Source: Blastococcus sp. TF02A-26 (lineage in GTDB: Bacteria > Actinomycetota > Actinomycetes > Mycobacteriales > Geodermatophilaceae). From it: 64,000 bases of DNA. Shown here piece by piece: positions 1-8,843 of the stretch. The notes under the pieces were generated by a model. The model was given only the letters and a program-made list of their open reading frames with translations. It did no database searches and was not told the origin of the DNA. Both the position numbers and the translations under genes were made by a program. Location of the stretch: positions 1 to 64,000 of the forward strand of contig NZ_QOHG01000010.1 in assembly GCF_003319125.1 (NCBI RefSeq), in the 5' to 3' direction. How positions within the stretch are numbered: the stretch's first letter is position 1; every line of letters starts with the position of its first letter.

Positions 1-12
1 GAGTCCTCTTCG

Positions 13-951
13 GTGAGTTCCTTGGCGGGTACTCACAGAGCCTCACGCGGTGGCCCCTCGACGTCGGTGACCGACACGATCACCGAGGCCAGGGGCCCGA
101 TCTACACCACTCCAGGGGACTCACCCCAGCGCGACTGGATGATGGTGGCCGCCCACCGCTGGCGACGATCAGACACAAAGCAACGGTGGTGGGGCGGCTT
201 TGCAGCGCTACTCGTCGCGTCGCTCATCGGGGCACCCTTCCGCCCTCTGTCCGAGGATGCTGCCGCAGGGGTCAGCCTCGTGGTCTTGGCTGTGTTCGGC
301 GGACTCCTGCTCTTGGCGCTGTCGCGTCACCCGGTGAAACCGCGGCCAGTGACTTTCCCACCGCCGTCTCCTGAACAGGTGCTTGCCGCGGTCGACAGCA
401 CAGAGGCTCGTGTAGCCGCTGCGGCGAGCCGGGCCTGGATCGAGACCCTCCGAGAGCCGTCATGGCATTCGCCCTACCTCACGGCCAGCCGCGCCACCTT
501 CGACGGCCAGTCCCAGCTCGACCAGATCGTGGACATCGCCCTACGCATCCATAGCGCCCGTGTATCTCTCGGCGCGCGGCCTGGCGGACCTGCCGCGCAC
601 CTGTGGGACCGCCAGCAAGCCACCTTGGAAGGAGCCGCCCATCAGCTCGGCCGACGAGCCGACGCCCTGATCCGCTATCGCGATCAGGCGGCACGACTGT
701 CGTCCGAACTGAGAAGCCTCGAAGATCTCGAGCGCCTGACCGCAACATCCACTCAGATCGACGGCCTTGCACTGGAAGTCGCGCACGGCCATGACCCAGT
801 TGACGGTGGACTCGCGCGCATGAATGACGAGGTGGCGGCCATACGTGACTCGGTCAATGACCTGCTGACGGAGATGATGCGTACCAGCGAGTTGCTGGCG
901 CACCCAGCCGCCGTCTCGATCGATCCGAACCTCGGCCGGCCTTCTTCATGA
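13..951 (+). CDS. Hypothetical membrane-anchored protein
   Basis: I do not recognise the family. The 312-codon frame has a polar N-terminus, two closely spaced hydrophobic segments around residues 58-75 and 85-103, and then about 200 mostly helical, charged residues rich in Ala, Arg, Leu and Glu that could form a coiled coil. This suggests a protein held by a short hairpin of two membrane helices with a long cytoplasmic tail. The GTG at 13 is at the window edge; the tandem ATG codons at 139-144 just before the hydrophobic part are an equally good start. It is convergent with the helicase gene that ends at 1028. Function unknown. Confidence 0.6.
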   Translation: MSSLAGTHRASRGGPSTSVTDTITEARGPIYTTPGDSPQRDWMMVAAHRWRRSDTKQRWWGGFAALLVASLIGAPFRPLSEDAAAGVSLVVLAVFGGLLLLALSRHPVKPRPVTFPPPSPEQVLAAVDSTEARVAAAASRAWIETLREPSWHSPYLTASRATFDGQSQLDQIVDIALRIHSARVSLGARPGGPAAHLWDRQQATLEGAAHQLGRRADALIRYRDQAARLSSELRSLEDLERLTATSTQIDGLALEVAHGHDPVDGGLARMNDEVAAIRDSVNDLLTEMMRTSELLAHPAAVSIDPNLGRPSS

Positions 952-1027
952 GTCTTGGCAGTTAGCGCCCGCATTTGGCCACGAGCCATCGTTGCGAAGG
1001 TGAGTGCAGGCCGCGTGGCCGCTCTAC

Positions 1028-4000
1028 CTAGCTGAACAGGCCGCGGATGTCCTCGGCGGTCAGCGGGCCGGTCAGCGCGCCGTCGTCGTCCTCCATCACG
1101 CGGGCGAACAGGTCGCGCTTGCGCTCCTGCAGCGCCAGCACCTTCTCCTCGATCGTGTCGGCAGCGACCAGGCGGTAGACCATCACGGTCTTGTCCTGGC
1201 CGATCCGGTGCGCCCGGTCGACCGCCTGCGCCTCCGCCGCCGGGTTCCACCACGGGTCGAGCACGAACACGTAGTCGGCCTCGGTCAGGTTCAGACCCGA
1301 CCCGCCGGCCTTGAGGCTGATCAGGAACACCGGCACCTCTCCGGACCGGAATGAGGTGACGACCGCATCGCGGTCCGCCGTCGCCCCGTCCAGATACGCG
1401 TACGGCAGGCCGAGAGCGTCCAGCCGCGACCGCACCGACCGCAGGAAGCCGGTGAACGAGCTGAACACCAGCGCCCGGTGCCCCTCGGCGACCACTTCGG
1501 TCAAGTGCTCTAGGAACGCATCTGTCTTGCTCGACCCGATCCCCGCGTACGCCTCGTCCACCAGTGAAGGGTCCAGCGCCAGCTGTCGCAGCAGCGTCAG
1601 CGACCGGAAGATCGTGAACCGGTTGCGCTGCAGGTCGTCGACCAGGCCGAGCACCTTGCGCCGCTCGGCCTGCAGGTGGGTGTCGTAGACCCGGCGGTGC
1701 TTCGGCGCGAGCACGACCTCCAGCACCTGCTCCTGCTTGGGCGGCAGCTCGGTGGCCACCTGCTCCTTGGTGCGCCTGCGCATCACCGGCCGGATCCGCC
1801 GGCGCAGCGCGGCCAGCACCTCGGCGTCGCGGTTGCGCTCGATCGGCACCCGGTAGTGCTCGGAGAACAGCTTCGGGTTCGGGAACAGCCCCGGCGCGAC
1901 GATCGACAGCATCGCCCACAGGTCCATCAAGTCGTTCTCCACCGGCGTCCCGGTGATCGCCAGCTTGAACCGGGCCGGCACCCGCCGCGCCGCCGCGTAC
2001 GTCTTCGCCCGGTGGTTCTTCACGAACTGCGCCTCGTCCAGCACCAGCCCGCTCCACGGCAGCTCCCGGTACTCGGCCTCCCCCAGCCGCAGCAGCGCGT
2101 ACGAGGTGACGACGACGTCCGCGCCGGCCACCACCGAGGCCAGCGGCGTCCCCCGCTTCCGGCCGGTCGCCGGCACCACCCGCAACCCGGGCGCGAACCG
2201 CTCCGCCTCCCGCACCCAGTTCGACACCACGCTCGTCGGCGCCACCACCAGCACCGGCGCGGCCAGCTCCCCCGCCTCGGCAGCACGGCAGAACAACGCC
2301 AGCGTCTGCAGCGTCTTGCCCAGCCCCATATCGTCGGCGAGCACCCCGCCCAGGCCGAGGTCCCACAGCACCGACAGCCACTGGTAGCCCTCGAGCTGGT
2401 ACGGCCGCAGCTGCGCGGCCAGCGAGGCGGGAGGCGCCGCGGGCATCGCTGCCGAGGCATCCAGCAACCGGGCGACGTCGCGCGACCACCGCTCGCTCTG
2501 CTCGTCGACCACGCCGACCTCGACGAGCTCCTCCCACAGCCCCGCCTGGTACCGGCTGATCCGCAGGTCCGGCTCGTCGGAGGCGTCGGTCTCCTGCAGC
2601 GCCCGCGCCTCGTCGAGCAGCCGGCGCAGCCGGTCGAACTCCGGCCGGCGGACGTCGAACCACATCCCGCTGGGCAGCAGCAGGAACTCCTCCCCCAGCG
2701 CCAGCGCCGCGAACACCTGGACGAACGGGATCTCCTCCCCGTCCACCCGCACGGTGACGCCGAGGTCGAACCAGTCGCCGTCGGCGGTGTCGGTGGCCGA
2801 CACCGTGATCACCGGGTCGGCCTCCGACCGGCGGTAGTCCGGCGCCGAGCCGACCTGCTCGACGTGCACGCCGGCCGCGGCCAGCCGGGGCAGCCACTCC
2901 GCGGTGAGGACGGCGGCGTCGATCCCCTGCAGCTCCGCGGTCCCCATCGGCCGCTGCGGGTGCCCCCGGTACAGCCGCGCCAGCCGCTCGGGTGGCAGCG
3001 GCAGGCCGCGGATGAGCCGGTCCTCGGCGACGGCGTCCCGACCGGTGTCGGGGACGACGCCCGTGCCGCGGGCCAGCGGCAGCCGACGGACGTCGTCCCC
3101 CGTCCGGTACAGCACCGACCAGGCGAGTTCGACCCGGTGGCCGGGGAAGTGCTCGACCCGCAGGCACAGCTCCGGCGGCCGCACCTCGGGCAGCTCCACC
3201 GAGGTCGAGCGCACCGGCAGCGCGCGGCGCAGCGCCGGGTAGAAGTCGCCGAGAAACCGCTCCCGGTCGGCCGCGGGCACCCGCACGACCCGCGCCGTCA
3301 GCAGCTTCTGCACCCCGCGCGGCACCTGCTGCAGCTCGGTCAGCACGAGCCCGCCCGACATCACCGCCGCCCCGTGCACCGGGCTGCCGATCAGCGTCAG
3401 GTCCCCCGCAGGCACGCGGACGTCGTCGGCCATGCGCACGACCGGCTCCAGGCGGAGGCCACCCATGCCGTCGTCGTGCACGTCGACCACGAGCTCGCCG
3501 GGCTCGGGCATCAGCCGCACCGGCCCGCCGCCCTTGGTCACCAGGGCGACGCCGTCGTCGACCGCCCGCCGTAGCGCCGGCCACAACCCGGGCCCGAACT
3601 CCTCCAGCACCACCGGAGGCTCCGCCGTGTTGCCGTACCAGTGATTCTGCCCGCGCACGCGCGAGGCCTCGTGCAGGCCGATCAGCGCGGCCACGTGCGC
3701 CGGGTCGCGGTTGGTGTGCCGCTCGTGCGGGAGGTTCCGCCACGACACCCCGGTGCGCACCCACTTCGCCCGAGCGCCCGGGACCACCGGCTGCAGCCGG
3801 ATCGACGTCGGCCGGCCCGGCCGCTCCTCGACCGCGAACTGCACGCCCATCGGTACGAGCGCCCGGCCGCCCGCCCGGCCCGGCTCCTGCACCAGGTCGG
3901 CGAGCAGGCGCTCCCACGTCGGCAGCGGCGCGGGGACGGCGGCCGGTGCCCCCTCGGTGGGGACGTCGCGGGCGGCGACCAGCGTCGCGGCCACGTGCTT

Positions 4001-4252
4001 GCAGTCCACCGCGACCGGGCAGCTGCACGCGCCCCGCCACCGGTCGGCGGCCCGGTCCCAGCGGGCGAACGCGTGGTAGAGCAGCCCGCCGCTGCCGGCG
4101 ACGTCCGCACCGATCTCCAGCCCGTTCGGCCGCACCTCGAGGTCGAGCACCCGGCCGTCGTGGGCGTAGCCGGCGCCGCGGCGGAACGCGTCCTCGCCGA
4201 CCGACCGGCGGACCACCGGATCGGCCAGCAGGTCGCGCAGCTCCTCGGGCAC
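1028..4252 (-). CDS. SWIM zinc-finger SNF2-family helicase
   Basis: A 1074-residue DNA-dependent ATPase of the bacterial Snf2/HepA type. A SWIM zinc finger lies near residues 76-86 (CSCP then CKH), followed by a long middle region usual for bacterial SWIM-SNF2 proteins. The C-terminal half carries the helicase core: Walker A LADDMGLGKTLQTLAL, Walker B LDEAQ, the SFTGF block of motif IV and the motif V/VI segment ending DRAHRIGQDKT. Such proteins translocate on duplex DNA and remodel bound proteins; the precise substrate is unknown. The GTG start is chosen because a TAGCCT -10 lies six bases upstream, which fits a leaderless transcript. It is 29 bp downstream of the tryptophan dioxygenase gene on the same strand. 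Confidence 0.93.
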   Translation of the reverse strand: MPEELRDLLADPVVRRSVGEDAFRRGAGYAHDGRVLDLEVRPNGLEIGADVAGSGGLLYHAFARWDRAADRWRGACSCPVAVDCKHVAATLVAARDVPTEGAPAAVPAPLPTWERLLADLVQEPGRAGGRALVPMGVQFAVEERPGRPTSIRLQPVVPGARAKWVRTGVSWRNLPHERHTNRDPAHVAALIGLHEASRVRGQNHWYGNTAEPPVVLEEFGPGLWPALRRAVDDGVALVTKGGGPVRLMPEPGELVVDVHDDGMGGLRLEPVVRMADDVRVPAGDLTLIGSPVHGAAVMSGGLVLTELQQVPRGVQKLLTARVVRVPAADRERFLGDFYPALRRALPVRSTSVELPEVRPPELCLRVEHFPGHRVELAWSVLYRTGDDVRRLPLARGTGVVPDTGRDAVAEDRLIRGLPLPPERLARLYRGHPQRPMGTAELQGIDAAVLTAEWLPRLAAAGVHVEQVGSAPDYRRSEADPVITVSATDTADGDWFDLGVTVRVDGEEIPFVQVFAALALGEEFLLLPSGMWFDVRRPEFDRLRRLLDEARALQETDASDEPDLRISRYQAGLWEELVEVGVVDEQSERWSRDVARLLDASAAMPAAPPASLAAQLRPYQLEGYQWLSVLWDLGLGGVLADDMGLGKTLQTLALFCRAAEAGELAAPVLVVAPTSVVSNWVREAERFAPGLRVVPATGRKRGTPLASVVAGADVVVTSYALLRLGEAEYRELPWSGLVLDEAQFVKNHRAKTYAAARRVPARFKLAITGTPVENDLMDLWAMLSIVAPGLFPNPKLFSEHYRVPIERNRDAEVLAALRRRIRPVMRRRTKEQVATELPPKQEQVLEVVLAPKHRRVYDTHLQAERRKVLGLVDDLQRNRFTIFRSLTLLRQLALDPSLVDEAYAGIGSSKTDAFLEHLTEVVAEGHRALVFSSFTGFLRSVRSRLDALGLPYAYLDGATADRDAVVTSFRSGEVPVFLISLKAGGSGLNLTEADYVFVLDPWWNPAAEAQAVDRAHRIGQDKTVMVYRLVAADTIEEKVLALQERKRDLFARVMEDDDGALTGPLTAEDIRGLFS

Positions 4253-4258
4253 GGACCG

Positions 4259-4264
4259 AGGCTA
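4259..4264 (-). promoter_or_regulatory. Leaderless -10 (TAGCCT) of the SNF2 gene
   Basis: TAGCCT on the minus strand is followed by six bases and then the GTG start at 4252. This spacing puts transcription start on the initiation codon, the usual actinobacterial leaderless arrangement. No clear -35 is visible. Confidence 0.5.
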
Positions 4265-4281
4265 GGTCGGGACGGCGACGG

Positions 4282-5169
4282 TCACCGCCCGCCGTCCACA
4301 GGCGTGCCGATCTCGGTGCGGACGGCGTACAGCTCCGGGAAGAACGTCAGGTCCAGCGCCCGCTGCAGGAAGCCCAGGCCCGACGACCCGCCGGTGCCCG
4401 TCTTCGCGCCGATGGTGCGGCGGACCGTCAGCAGGTGCCGCGTCCGCCACATCTGGGAGTTGTCCTCCAGGTCCACCAGGGACTCGCACGCCTCGTACAC
4501 CCGCCACGGCGTCTCCTCGGACTCGTAGATCCGCCGGAAGACCGGGACCAGGGCCGGTTCGAAGCGCCACGGCTCCCGCACATCACGCGAGAGCACGTGC
4601 CCGGGGATCTCGAACCCGAGCCGGGCCAGCAGCGCCAGGAACTCGTCGTAGAGCGTCGGAGACTCCAGCAGCTCGGCCAGCACCGCCTGCGCCTCGGGCT
4701 CGCTGTCGAACACCTTCAGCATTGCCGCGTTCTTGTTGCCGAGGACGAACTCCACCGCCCGGTACTGCGCCGACTGGAAGCCCGACGCGCTGCCCAGCGA
4801 CCCACGGAACTGCGCGTACTCCCGCGGCGTCAACGTGGCCAGCACCGACCACTGCTCGGTCAGCGTCCGCTGGATGTTCTTGACCCGGGCCAGCGACTTC
4901 AGCGCCGCCCCGACCGCGTCGGTCGCCAGGTACGCCCGGGCCGCCCGCAGCTCGTGCAGCACCAGCTTCAGCCACAGCTCGCTGGTCTGGTGCTGGACGA
5001 TGAACAGCAGCTCGTCGTGGTGCTCCGGGTCGCTGACCGGGTGCTGCGCGCCCAGCAGCCGCTCCAGGTCCAGGTAGCGGCCGTAGCTCATCGCGCCGGT
5101 CAGGTCGGTGCGCACCGACTCCTCGATCGGCCGCACGGAACGGTCGGGGTGGTCTCCGGACGACGTCAT
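4282..5169 (-). CDS. kynA: Tryptophan 2,3-dioxygenase
   Basis: A haem enzyme that opens the indole ring of L-tryptophan to N-formylkynurenine, the first step of the kynurenine pathway. The 295-residue product has the N-terminal signature YGRYLDLERLLGAQHP, the HHDELLFIVQHQTSELWLKL block (substrate pocket) and the C-terminal MWRTRHLLTVRRTIGAKTGT block followed by GGSSG, in which the His of RHLL is the axial haem ligand of the family. No kynureninase or formamidase gene lies next to it in this window, so the rest of the pathway must be elsewhere. ATG start at 5169; it ends 29 bp before the SNF2 gene, and the two may be co-transcribed. Confidence 0.96.
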   Translation of the reverse strand: MTSSGDHPDRSVRPIEESVRTDLTGAMSYGRYLDLERLLGAQHPVSDPEHHDELLFIVQHQTSELWLKLVLHELRAARAYLATDAVGAALKSLARVKNIQRTLTEQWSVLATLTPREYAQFRGSLGSASGFQSAQYRAVEFVLGNKNAAMLKVFDSEPEAQAVLAELLESPTLYDEFLALLARLGFEIPGHVLSRDVREPWRFEPALVPVFRRIYESEETPWRVYEACESLVDLEDNSQMWRTRHLLTVRRTIGAKTGTGGSSGLGFLQRALDLTFFPELYAVRTEIGTPVDGGR

Positions 5170-5181
5170 CCCCCGATCGTC

Positions 5182-6216
5182 TCAGCCGACGGTGACCGAC
5201 CCGCTCCCGTTCGGCACGAGCTCCACCCACGTCGACCCGGGCGCCAGCACCACCGGATCGCCGCCGGGCAGCGTCAGCACGACGGGATCACCCACCGACT
5301 CCTTCGACCACTCCGCCTCGACCGTGTGCCCGCCGGTGGCGACCAGCGCCTCCCCGTCGCCGACCAGCACCGTCTCCGGCACCGCCGTGCCGGCGCTGTC
5401 GGTAAAGGCGGTGTCGACGAGGTCCACGCGCAGCACCACCACGTTGGTGGCCCGCATCCGTGCGCCGTCGGCCTCCAGCGCGGGCACGGTGCCCTCGGAC
5501 CGCAGCCACGCGCCGTCGCCGCCGCTCCACTCCCACCGCGGCTCCGCGATCGCCGACAGCGCCAGGCCCAGGGCGCCCGTCGGTTCGCCGTCCGCCACCG
5601 CGGTGGCGTCCGCCCCGAACCAGAACTGGGTCGGCGGCGGGCCCTGGTGCTCGGCGTCCGCCTGGCCCAGCAGCGCGGCCGGGTCGACGTAGGTGTTGTG
5701 CGGCGCCACCCGGTCGCCGGTCCGGAAGAAGCCCGGGCCGGAGTCGGGCTGCACGACCTGCAGGCCGGCCGCGCGCGCGGCGTCGATGAAGGGCGCCTGC
5801 CCGCCGGAGAACGCGAGCAGGCCGCGCAGCGGAGCGGCGATGGGCGCGTCCATCGGCCGAACCGACCGCACCGGCCCCAGCGTCGGCGGCAGCGTCGAGT
5901 GGTAGACGGCGACGAAGCGGCTGATCCCACCCTCCACCACCTGCTCCCACACCACGTCGGCGGCGTTCAGCCCGGTCTGCGGGCGCGCGGCGTCGGAGTT
6001 CTCGACCTTCACCGCGAGCGCCGGCCGGGCCGTGTCCGCCCCGCCGGCGTCCACGCCGGTCAGCGGCCACGCGCCGGGCACCTGCTCCGGTGCCGATCCG
6101 TCGTCCGTGGCGCAGGTGACCGCGGCGGCCAGCAGGAAGCCGGCGACCGCGGCCGACACCGCCCGCCGGAAGCCGCCGCCAGAAGGACGGCGCGCTGGGG
6201 CGGTACGGGACGGCAC
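5182..6216 (-). CDS. DUF3048 lipoprotein, copy 1
   Basis: A 344-residue predicted lipoprotein. An Arg-rich start is followed by a hydrophobic stretch ending in the lipobox-like AAAVTC, so export and lipid attachment are likely. The mature part has the DUF3048 hallmarks: ARPALAVKVENSDAARPQTG, a VVEGGISRFVAVYHS block and GPVRSVRPMDAPIAAPLRG, then a C-terminal domain ending WVELVPNGSGSVTVG. The biochemical role of DUF3048 (YerB-like) proteins is not established. It is closely similar to the next gene upstream and clearly a tandem duplicate. GTG start chosen because TAGCGT lies six bases upstream (leaderless). Confidence 0.88.
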   Translation of the reverse strand: MPSRTAPARRPSGGGFRRAVSAAVAGFLLAAAVTCATDDGSAPEQVPGAWPLTGVDAGGADTARPALAVKVENSDAARPQTGLNAADVVWEQVVEGGISRFVAVYHSTLPPTLGPVRSVRPMDAPIAAPLRGLLAFSGGQAPFIDAARAAGLQVVQPDSGPGFFRTGDRVAPHNTYVDPAALLGQADAEHQGPPPTQFWFGADATAVADGEPTGALGLALSAIAEPRWEWSGGDGAWLRSEGTVPALEADGARMRATNVVVLRVDLVDTAFTDSAGTAVPETVLVGDGEALVATGGHTVEAEWSKESVGDPVVLTLPGGDPVVLAPGSTWVELVPNGSGSVTVG

Positions 6217-6222
6217 TCGAGC

Positions 6223-6228
6223 ACGCTA
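6223..6228 (-). promoter_or_regulatory. Leaderless -10 (TAGCGT) of DUF3048 copy 1
   Basis: TAGCGT on the minus strand, six bases before the GTG at 6216. It implies that the downstream duplicate has its own promoter and is not only read from copy 2. Confidence 0.5.
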
Positions 6229-6292
6229 GGTCGGCAGCCGCCCGGAACCGGACCCGCCGCACCGGGCGCCGGGTGTCGATCCCGCCACGGAG

Positions 6293-7375
6293 TCAGCCGA
6301 CGACGACCGAGCCCGTCCGGTTCGGCACGAGCTCGACCCACGTCGACCCGGGCGCCAGCACCACCGGCGCGCCGTCGGCCAGCGTGAGGACGACGGGATC
6401 GGCCACCGACGCCTTCGACCAGGTCGCCGCCACGGTGTGCCCACCGGTGGCGACCAGCGCCTCTCCCCCGCCGACCATCACCGTCTCGGGCACGGGGTTG
6501 CCCGCGGGGTCGCCGAAGTTCGTGTTGACGACGTCCACCCGCAGCACCACGACGTTGATCGCCCGCATCGGGGCGCCGTCGGCCTCTACGGCCGGCGTCG
6601 TGCCCTCCGAGCGCAGCCACGCGTTGTCGACCGCGCTCCACGTCCACTGCGGATCGGCGACCCGCGACAGCGCCAGGTCCAGGAGCGTCGCCGGCGTCCC
6701 GACCGCGGGCGCGGTCGGCGCCGCGCCCATCACGAACTGCGCCGGTGGCGGCGCCCGGTGCGCGTCGTCGGCCTGCGCCAGCAGCGCGGGCGGGTCGACG
6801 TAGGTGTTGTGCGGCGCGTAGCGGCTGGTGTCCCGGTAGAAGCCCGCGGACCCCATGTCGGCCGAGAGCACCTGCAGGCCGGCCGCGCGCGTGGCGTCGA
6901 CGAAGGGCGCCTGCCCGCCGGAGAAGGCGAAGAGGCCGTGCAGCGGCGCGGCGATCCCCGGGTCCATCGGCCGCACCGAGCGCACGGGCCCGATCACCGG
7001 CGGCACCGTCGAGTGGTAGACGGCGACGAAGCGGCTGATCCCGCCCTCGACCATCTCCTCCCACACCATGTCCGCGGCGTTCAGCCCGGTCTGCGGTCGC
7101 GCGTCGATCGAGTTCTCGACCTTGACCGCGAGCGCCGGGCGGGCGATGTCCGCCCCGGCGCTGTCGACCCCGGTGAGCGGCCAGAGCACCGGCGGTGGCG
7201 GGGGTGGCGGCGGCTCGGGTGCGGGCGCCGCGACCGGATCGCGGGTGTCCCAGCCGGCGGTGTTCGCTCCGCAGGCCGCCGTCACGCTGAGCAGGACGCC
7301 GGCGACCGCGGCCGCGGCGATCCGGCGGACCCGCCGTCCGGAGGGACGACGACCTGGGGCGGAACGGACCTGCAC
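6293..7375 (-). CDS. DUF3048 lipoprotein, copy 2
   Basis: A 360-residue paralogue of the neighbouring DUF3048 gene. The signal segment RRIAAAAVAGVLLSVTAAC ends in a lipobox Cys, and a Pro-run linker (PEPPPPPPPP) connects the anchor to the DUF3048 domain. Shared blocks with copy 1 include RPQTGLNAAD, VEGGISRFVAVYHS, GPVRSVRPMD, AFSGGQAPF and WVELVPN. I place the start at the GTG at 7375, which has a good ribosome site (GGCAGGAG) five bases upstream; the frame stays open further upstream but would overlap the divergent DUF6221-like gene. The poly-Pro linker is absent from copy 1, so the two copies may sit at different depths in the envelope. Confidence 0.88.
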   Translation of the reverse strand: MQVRSAPGRRPSGRRVRRIAAAAVAGVLLSVTAACGANTAGWDTRDPVAAPAPEPPPPPPPPVLWPLTGVDSAGADIARPALAVKVENSIDARPQTGLNAADMVWEEMVEGGISRFVAVYHSTVPPVIGPVRSVRPMDPGIAAPLHGLFAFSGGQAPFVDATRAAGLQVLSADMGSAGFYRDTSRYAPHNTYVDPPALLAQADDAHRAPPPAQFVMGAAPTAPAVGTPATLLDLALSRVADPQWTWSAVDNAWLRSEGTTPAVEADGAPMRAINVVVLRVDVVNTNFGDPAGNPVPETVMVGGGEALVATGGHTVAATWSKASVADPVVLTLADGAPVVLAPGSTWVELVPNRTGSVVVG

Positions 7376-7571
7376 GGCTCTCCTGCCCCGAACGACGTCC
7401 GGCCGCCCGAGCGGGGCCGATCTGCGCACGGTAGGGGTTCGGCTCCTCGATCCCCGGACGCCACGGGCGAGGTCGACGGCGCTGCCGGGCATCTGACGCC
7501 ACAGCCGTTGCAGGCGCCCGTCCAGCCACTCGCTCCGAGCGCTGCGCCCCCCGAGCGAGGACCATCGCGTC

Positions 7572-7940
7572 ATGGACCTGGCCGACTTCTTGCTGGCCCG
7601 CATCGAGGAGGACGAGGGCTTCGCCCGGGACGCGGTCGACGACGGTCACGACTGGCGGGTCGAGGAGAGCACGATCCGCCTGTGGCCCGAGGACCGCGAG
7701 CCCGCCGACGGCCACCTGGCCTTCCCCCGCGCGGTCCACGCCCGCCACGCGACGATGTGGTCCCCGGTCCGGGTCCTGCAGGAGTGCGCCGCCAAGCGGT
7801 TCATCGTGGAGGACTACCTGGCAGCACTGAACGCCCACCGCACCGGCTGGGACGTCCGCCGCCCCCGCGACTACCCGTTGCGCGCCCTCGCCGTCGCGTA
7901 CGCCGACCACCCGGACTACCAGCCGGAGTGGCGCCTCTGA
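7572..7940 (+). CDS. DUF6221-like small protein
   Basis: A 122-residue soluble protein that begins MDLADFLLARIEEDE and contains HARHATMWSPVRVLQECAAK and a C-terminal region with RALAVAYADHPDY. This layout (short acidic N-terminal helix, a VLxECxAKR segment, then a tail of the A-x-x-YADHPDYxxEW kind) fits the small actinobacterial DUF6221 family. Function unknown. It is divergent from DUF3048 copy 2 and convergent with the toxin gene at 8160; two strong hairpins lie between. Confidence 0.75.
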   Translation: MDLADFLLARIEEDEGFARDAVDDGHDWRVEESTIRLWPEDREPADGHLAFPRAVHARHATMWSPVRVLQECAAKRFIVEDYLAALNAHRTGWDVRRPRDYPLRALAVAYADHPDYQPEWRL

Positions 7941-8021
7941 AGCCGGTCCGAGCAGAGGCCAGGTGCACCCGACGGTGCGCACGTTCGTCCGCAGCCCCGC
8001 CGCCGTCGTAGCGCGCGGCTG

Positions 8022-8055
8022 TCGTGCTCTGCCCACACAGCCGGGCAGAGCACGA
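8022..8055. repeat. Family 1 palindromic element, copy A
   Basis: A 13-bp perfect stem (TCGTGCTCTGCCC and its complement) with an eight-base loop, followed by GCGCGGGGAGACCACCTGCC. The same stem core and a similar downstream tail recur at 23138-23175, and the stem core recurs at 29577-29616. Here it lies between convergent genes and could act as a terminator, but copies elsewhere do not fit that role alone. Confidence 0.8.
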
Positions 8056-8082
8056 GCGCGGGGAGACCACCTGCCCGTCGGT

Positions 8083-8121
8083 GCTCCGTCAGTGAGTGCC
8101 CCTCGCACGCACTGACGGAGC
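8083..8121. terminator. Bidirectional hairpin between convergent genes
   Basis: Inverted repeat GCTCCGTCAGTG / CACTGACGGAGC with a further GTGC/GCAC pairing inside, separated by one mismatch, leaving a five-base loop (CCCTC). It lies 38 bp after the end of the toxin gene (reading minus) and 142 bp after the DUF6221-like gene. There is no U-tract, as is common in actinobacteria. Confidence 0.65.
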
Positions 8122-8159
8122 GTCCCGGGAAGGAGGGCCGGTCGCGGCGCGTGCCGCGG

Positions 8160-8507
8160 TCACAACTGCAGGTGCAGCCGCAGCGCGTCGTCGAGCGCGA
8201 GGACCAGCTCCTCCGACAGCTCGCCGAGGACCGGGCCGACCCGCTCCACCGCCACCGAGCGGACCTGCTCGGCCTGGGCCTTGGAGTCGACGGGCAGCCC
8301 GCTGGCTGCGGCCGGCAACAGCGTCTGGAAGGGGAACACCCGCTGCACGTTGCTGGTCACCGGCACGACCGTGACCACACCTCGCCCGAGCCGTGCGGCG
8401 ATGGCGTTGGCGCGGTCGTTGCTGACCAGGACGGCGGGCCGACGCTTGCTCGCCTGGCTGCCCCGGACGGGTTCGAGATCGACCAGCCTTATCTCACCGC
8501 GCCGCAT
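8160..8507 (-). CDS. MazF/PemK-type endoribonuclease toxin
   Basis: A 115-residue protein starting MRRGEIRLVDLEPVRGSQAS and continuing KRRPAVLVSND, the standard N-terminal signature of MazF-family toxins (RGEI...G.E..K.RP.LV.S.D), with a later VVTVVPVTSN strand. The family cleaves RNA as a dimer until neutralised by its antitoxin. The ATG at 8507 lies inside the end of the antitoxin gene (14-nt overlap), typical translational coupling of a toxin-antitoxin pair. An in-frame start nine codons upstream is possible but lies deeper in the antitoxin gene. Confidence 0.9.
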   Translation of the reverse strand: MRRGEIRLVDLEPVRGSQASKRRPAVLVSNDRANAIAARLGRGVVTVVPVTSNVQRVFPFQTLLPAAASGLPVDSKAQAEQVRSVAVERVGPVLGELSEELVLALDDALRLHLQL

Positions 8508-8724
8508 CGCCCAGCCCGTCACCGGCAGTCGCATCCCACTCCGCGTGGTCGCCGGCCGCGGCCCATTCGTCCCACGCGGCGACGTAGTCCGCCTCCAGCT
8601 CCGACTGCCGAAGAAAACTGAGCGCTCGCCGGATGACGGCCGATCGCGACGACAGACCAGTGCGGCGGCCGTAGTCGTCGATGAGTGCGACGTCCTCCTC
8701 GGTCAGGCTCACACTGAGTTCCAC
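8494..8724 (-). CDS. Ribbon-helix-helix antitoxin of a MazEF-type pair
   Basis: A 76-residue protein with an N-terminal ribbon-helix-helix fold: the beta strand ELSVSLTEEDVALIDDYG, the turn RTGLSSRSAVI and the helix RRALSFLR. The acidic and Trp-rich C-terminal half (ADYVAAWDEWAAAGDHAEWD) is the expected toxin-binding part. Proteins of this type bind the operon promoter as dimers and block MazF. GTG start at 8724, with a possible -10 (GTAGCT) five bases upstream. It is first in the operon and overlaps the toxin start. Confidence 0.85.
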   Translation of the reverse strand: MELSVSLTEEDVALIDDYGRRTGLSSRSAVIRRALSFLRQSELEADYVAAWDEWAAAGDHAEWDATAGDGLGDAAR

Positions 8725-8843
8725 ACTTCGAAGCTACTGACGCCTCAGCCAACTGCACGACCGTGTCGCTGCCCGCCTCCCTGTCCACAGGCGAACGGGA
8801 CGTCGACCCGGACGGTCATTGACGCTCCCTACCTTGCGCCGGC

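Noticed and set aside
753-4040. Open frame of over 1000 codons in another frame of the minus strand across the helicase gene
   Set aside because: It is a shadow of the SNF2 gene caused by high GC; its translation is a low-complexity Arg/Ala/Gly/Pro run without motifs. The same applies to many long frames opposite real genes, for example 1676-3574, 17988-19445 and 42306-44708.
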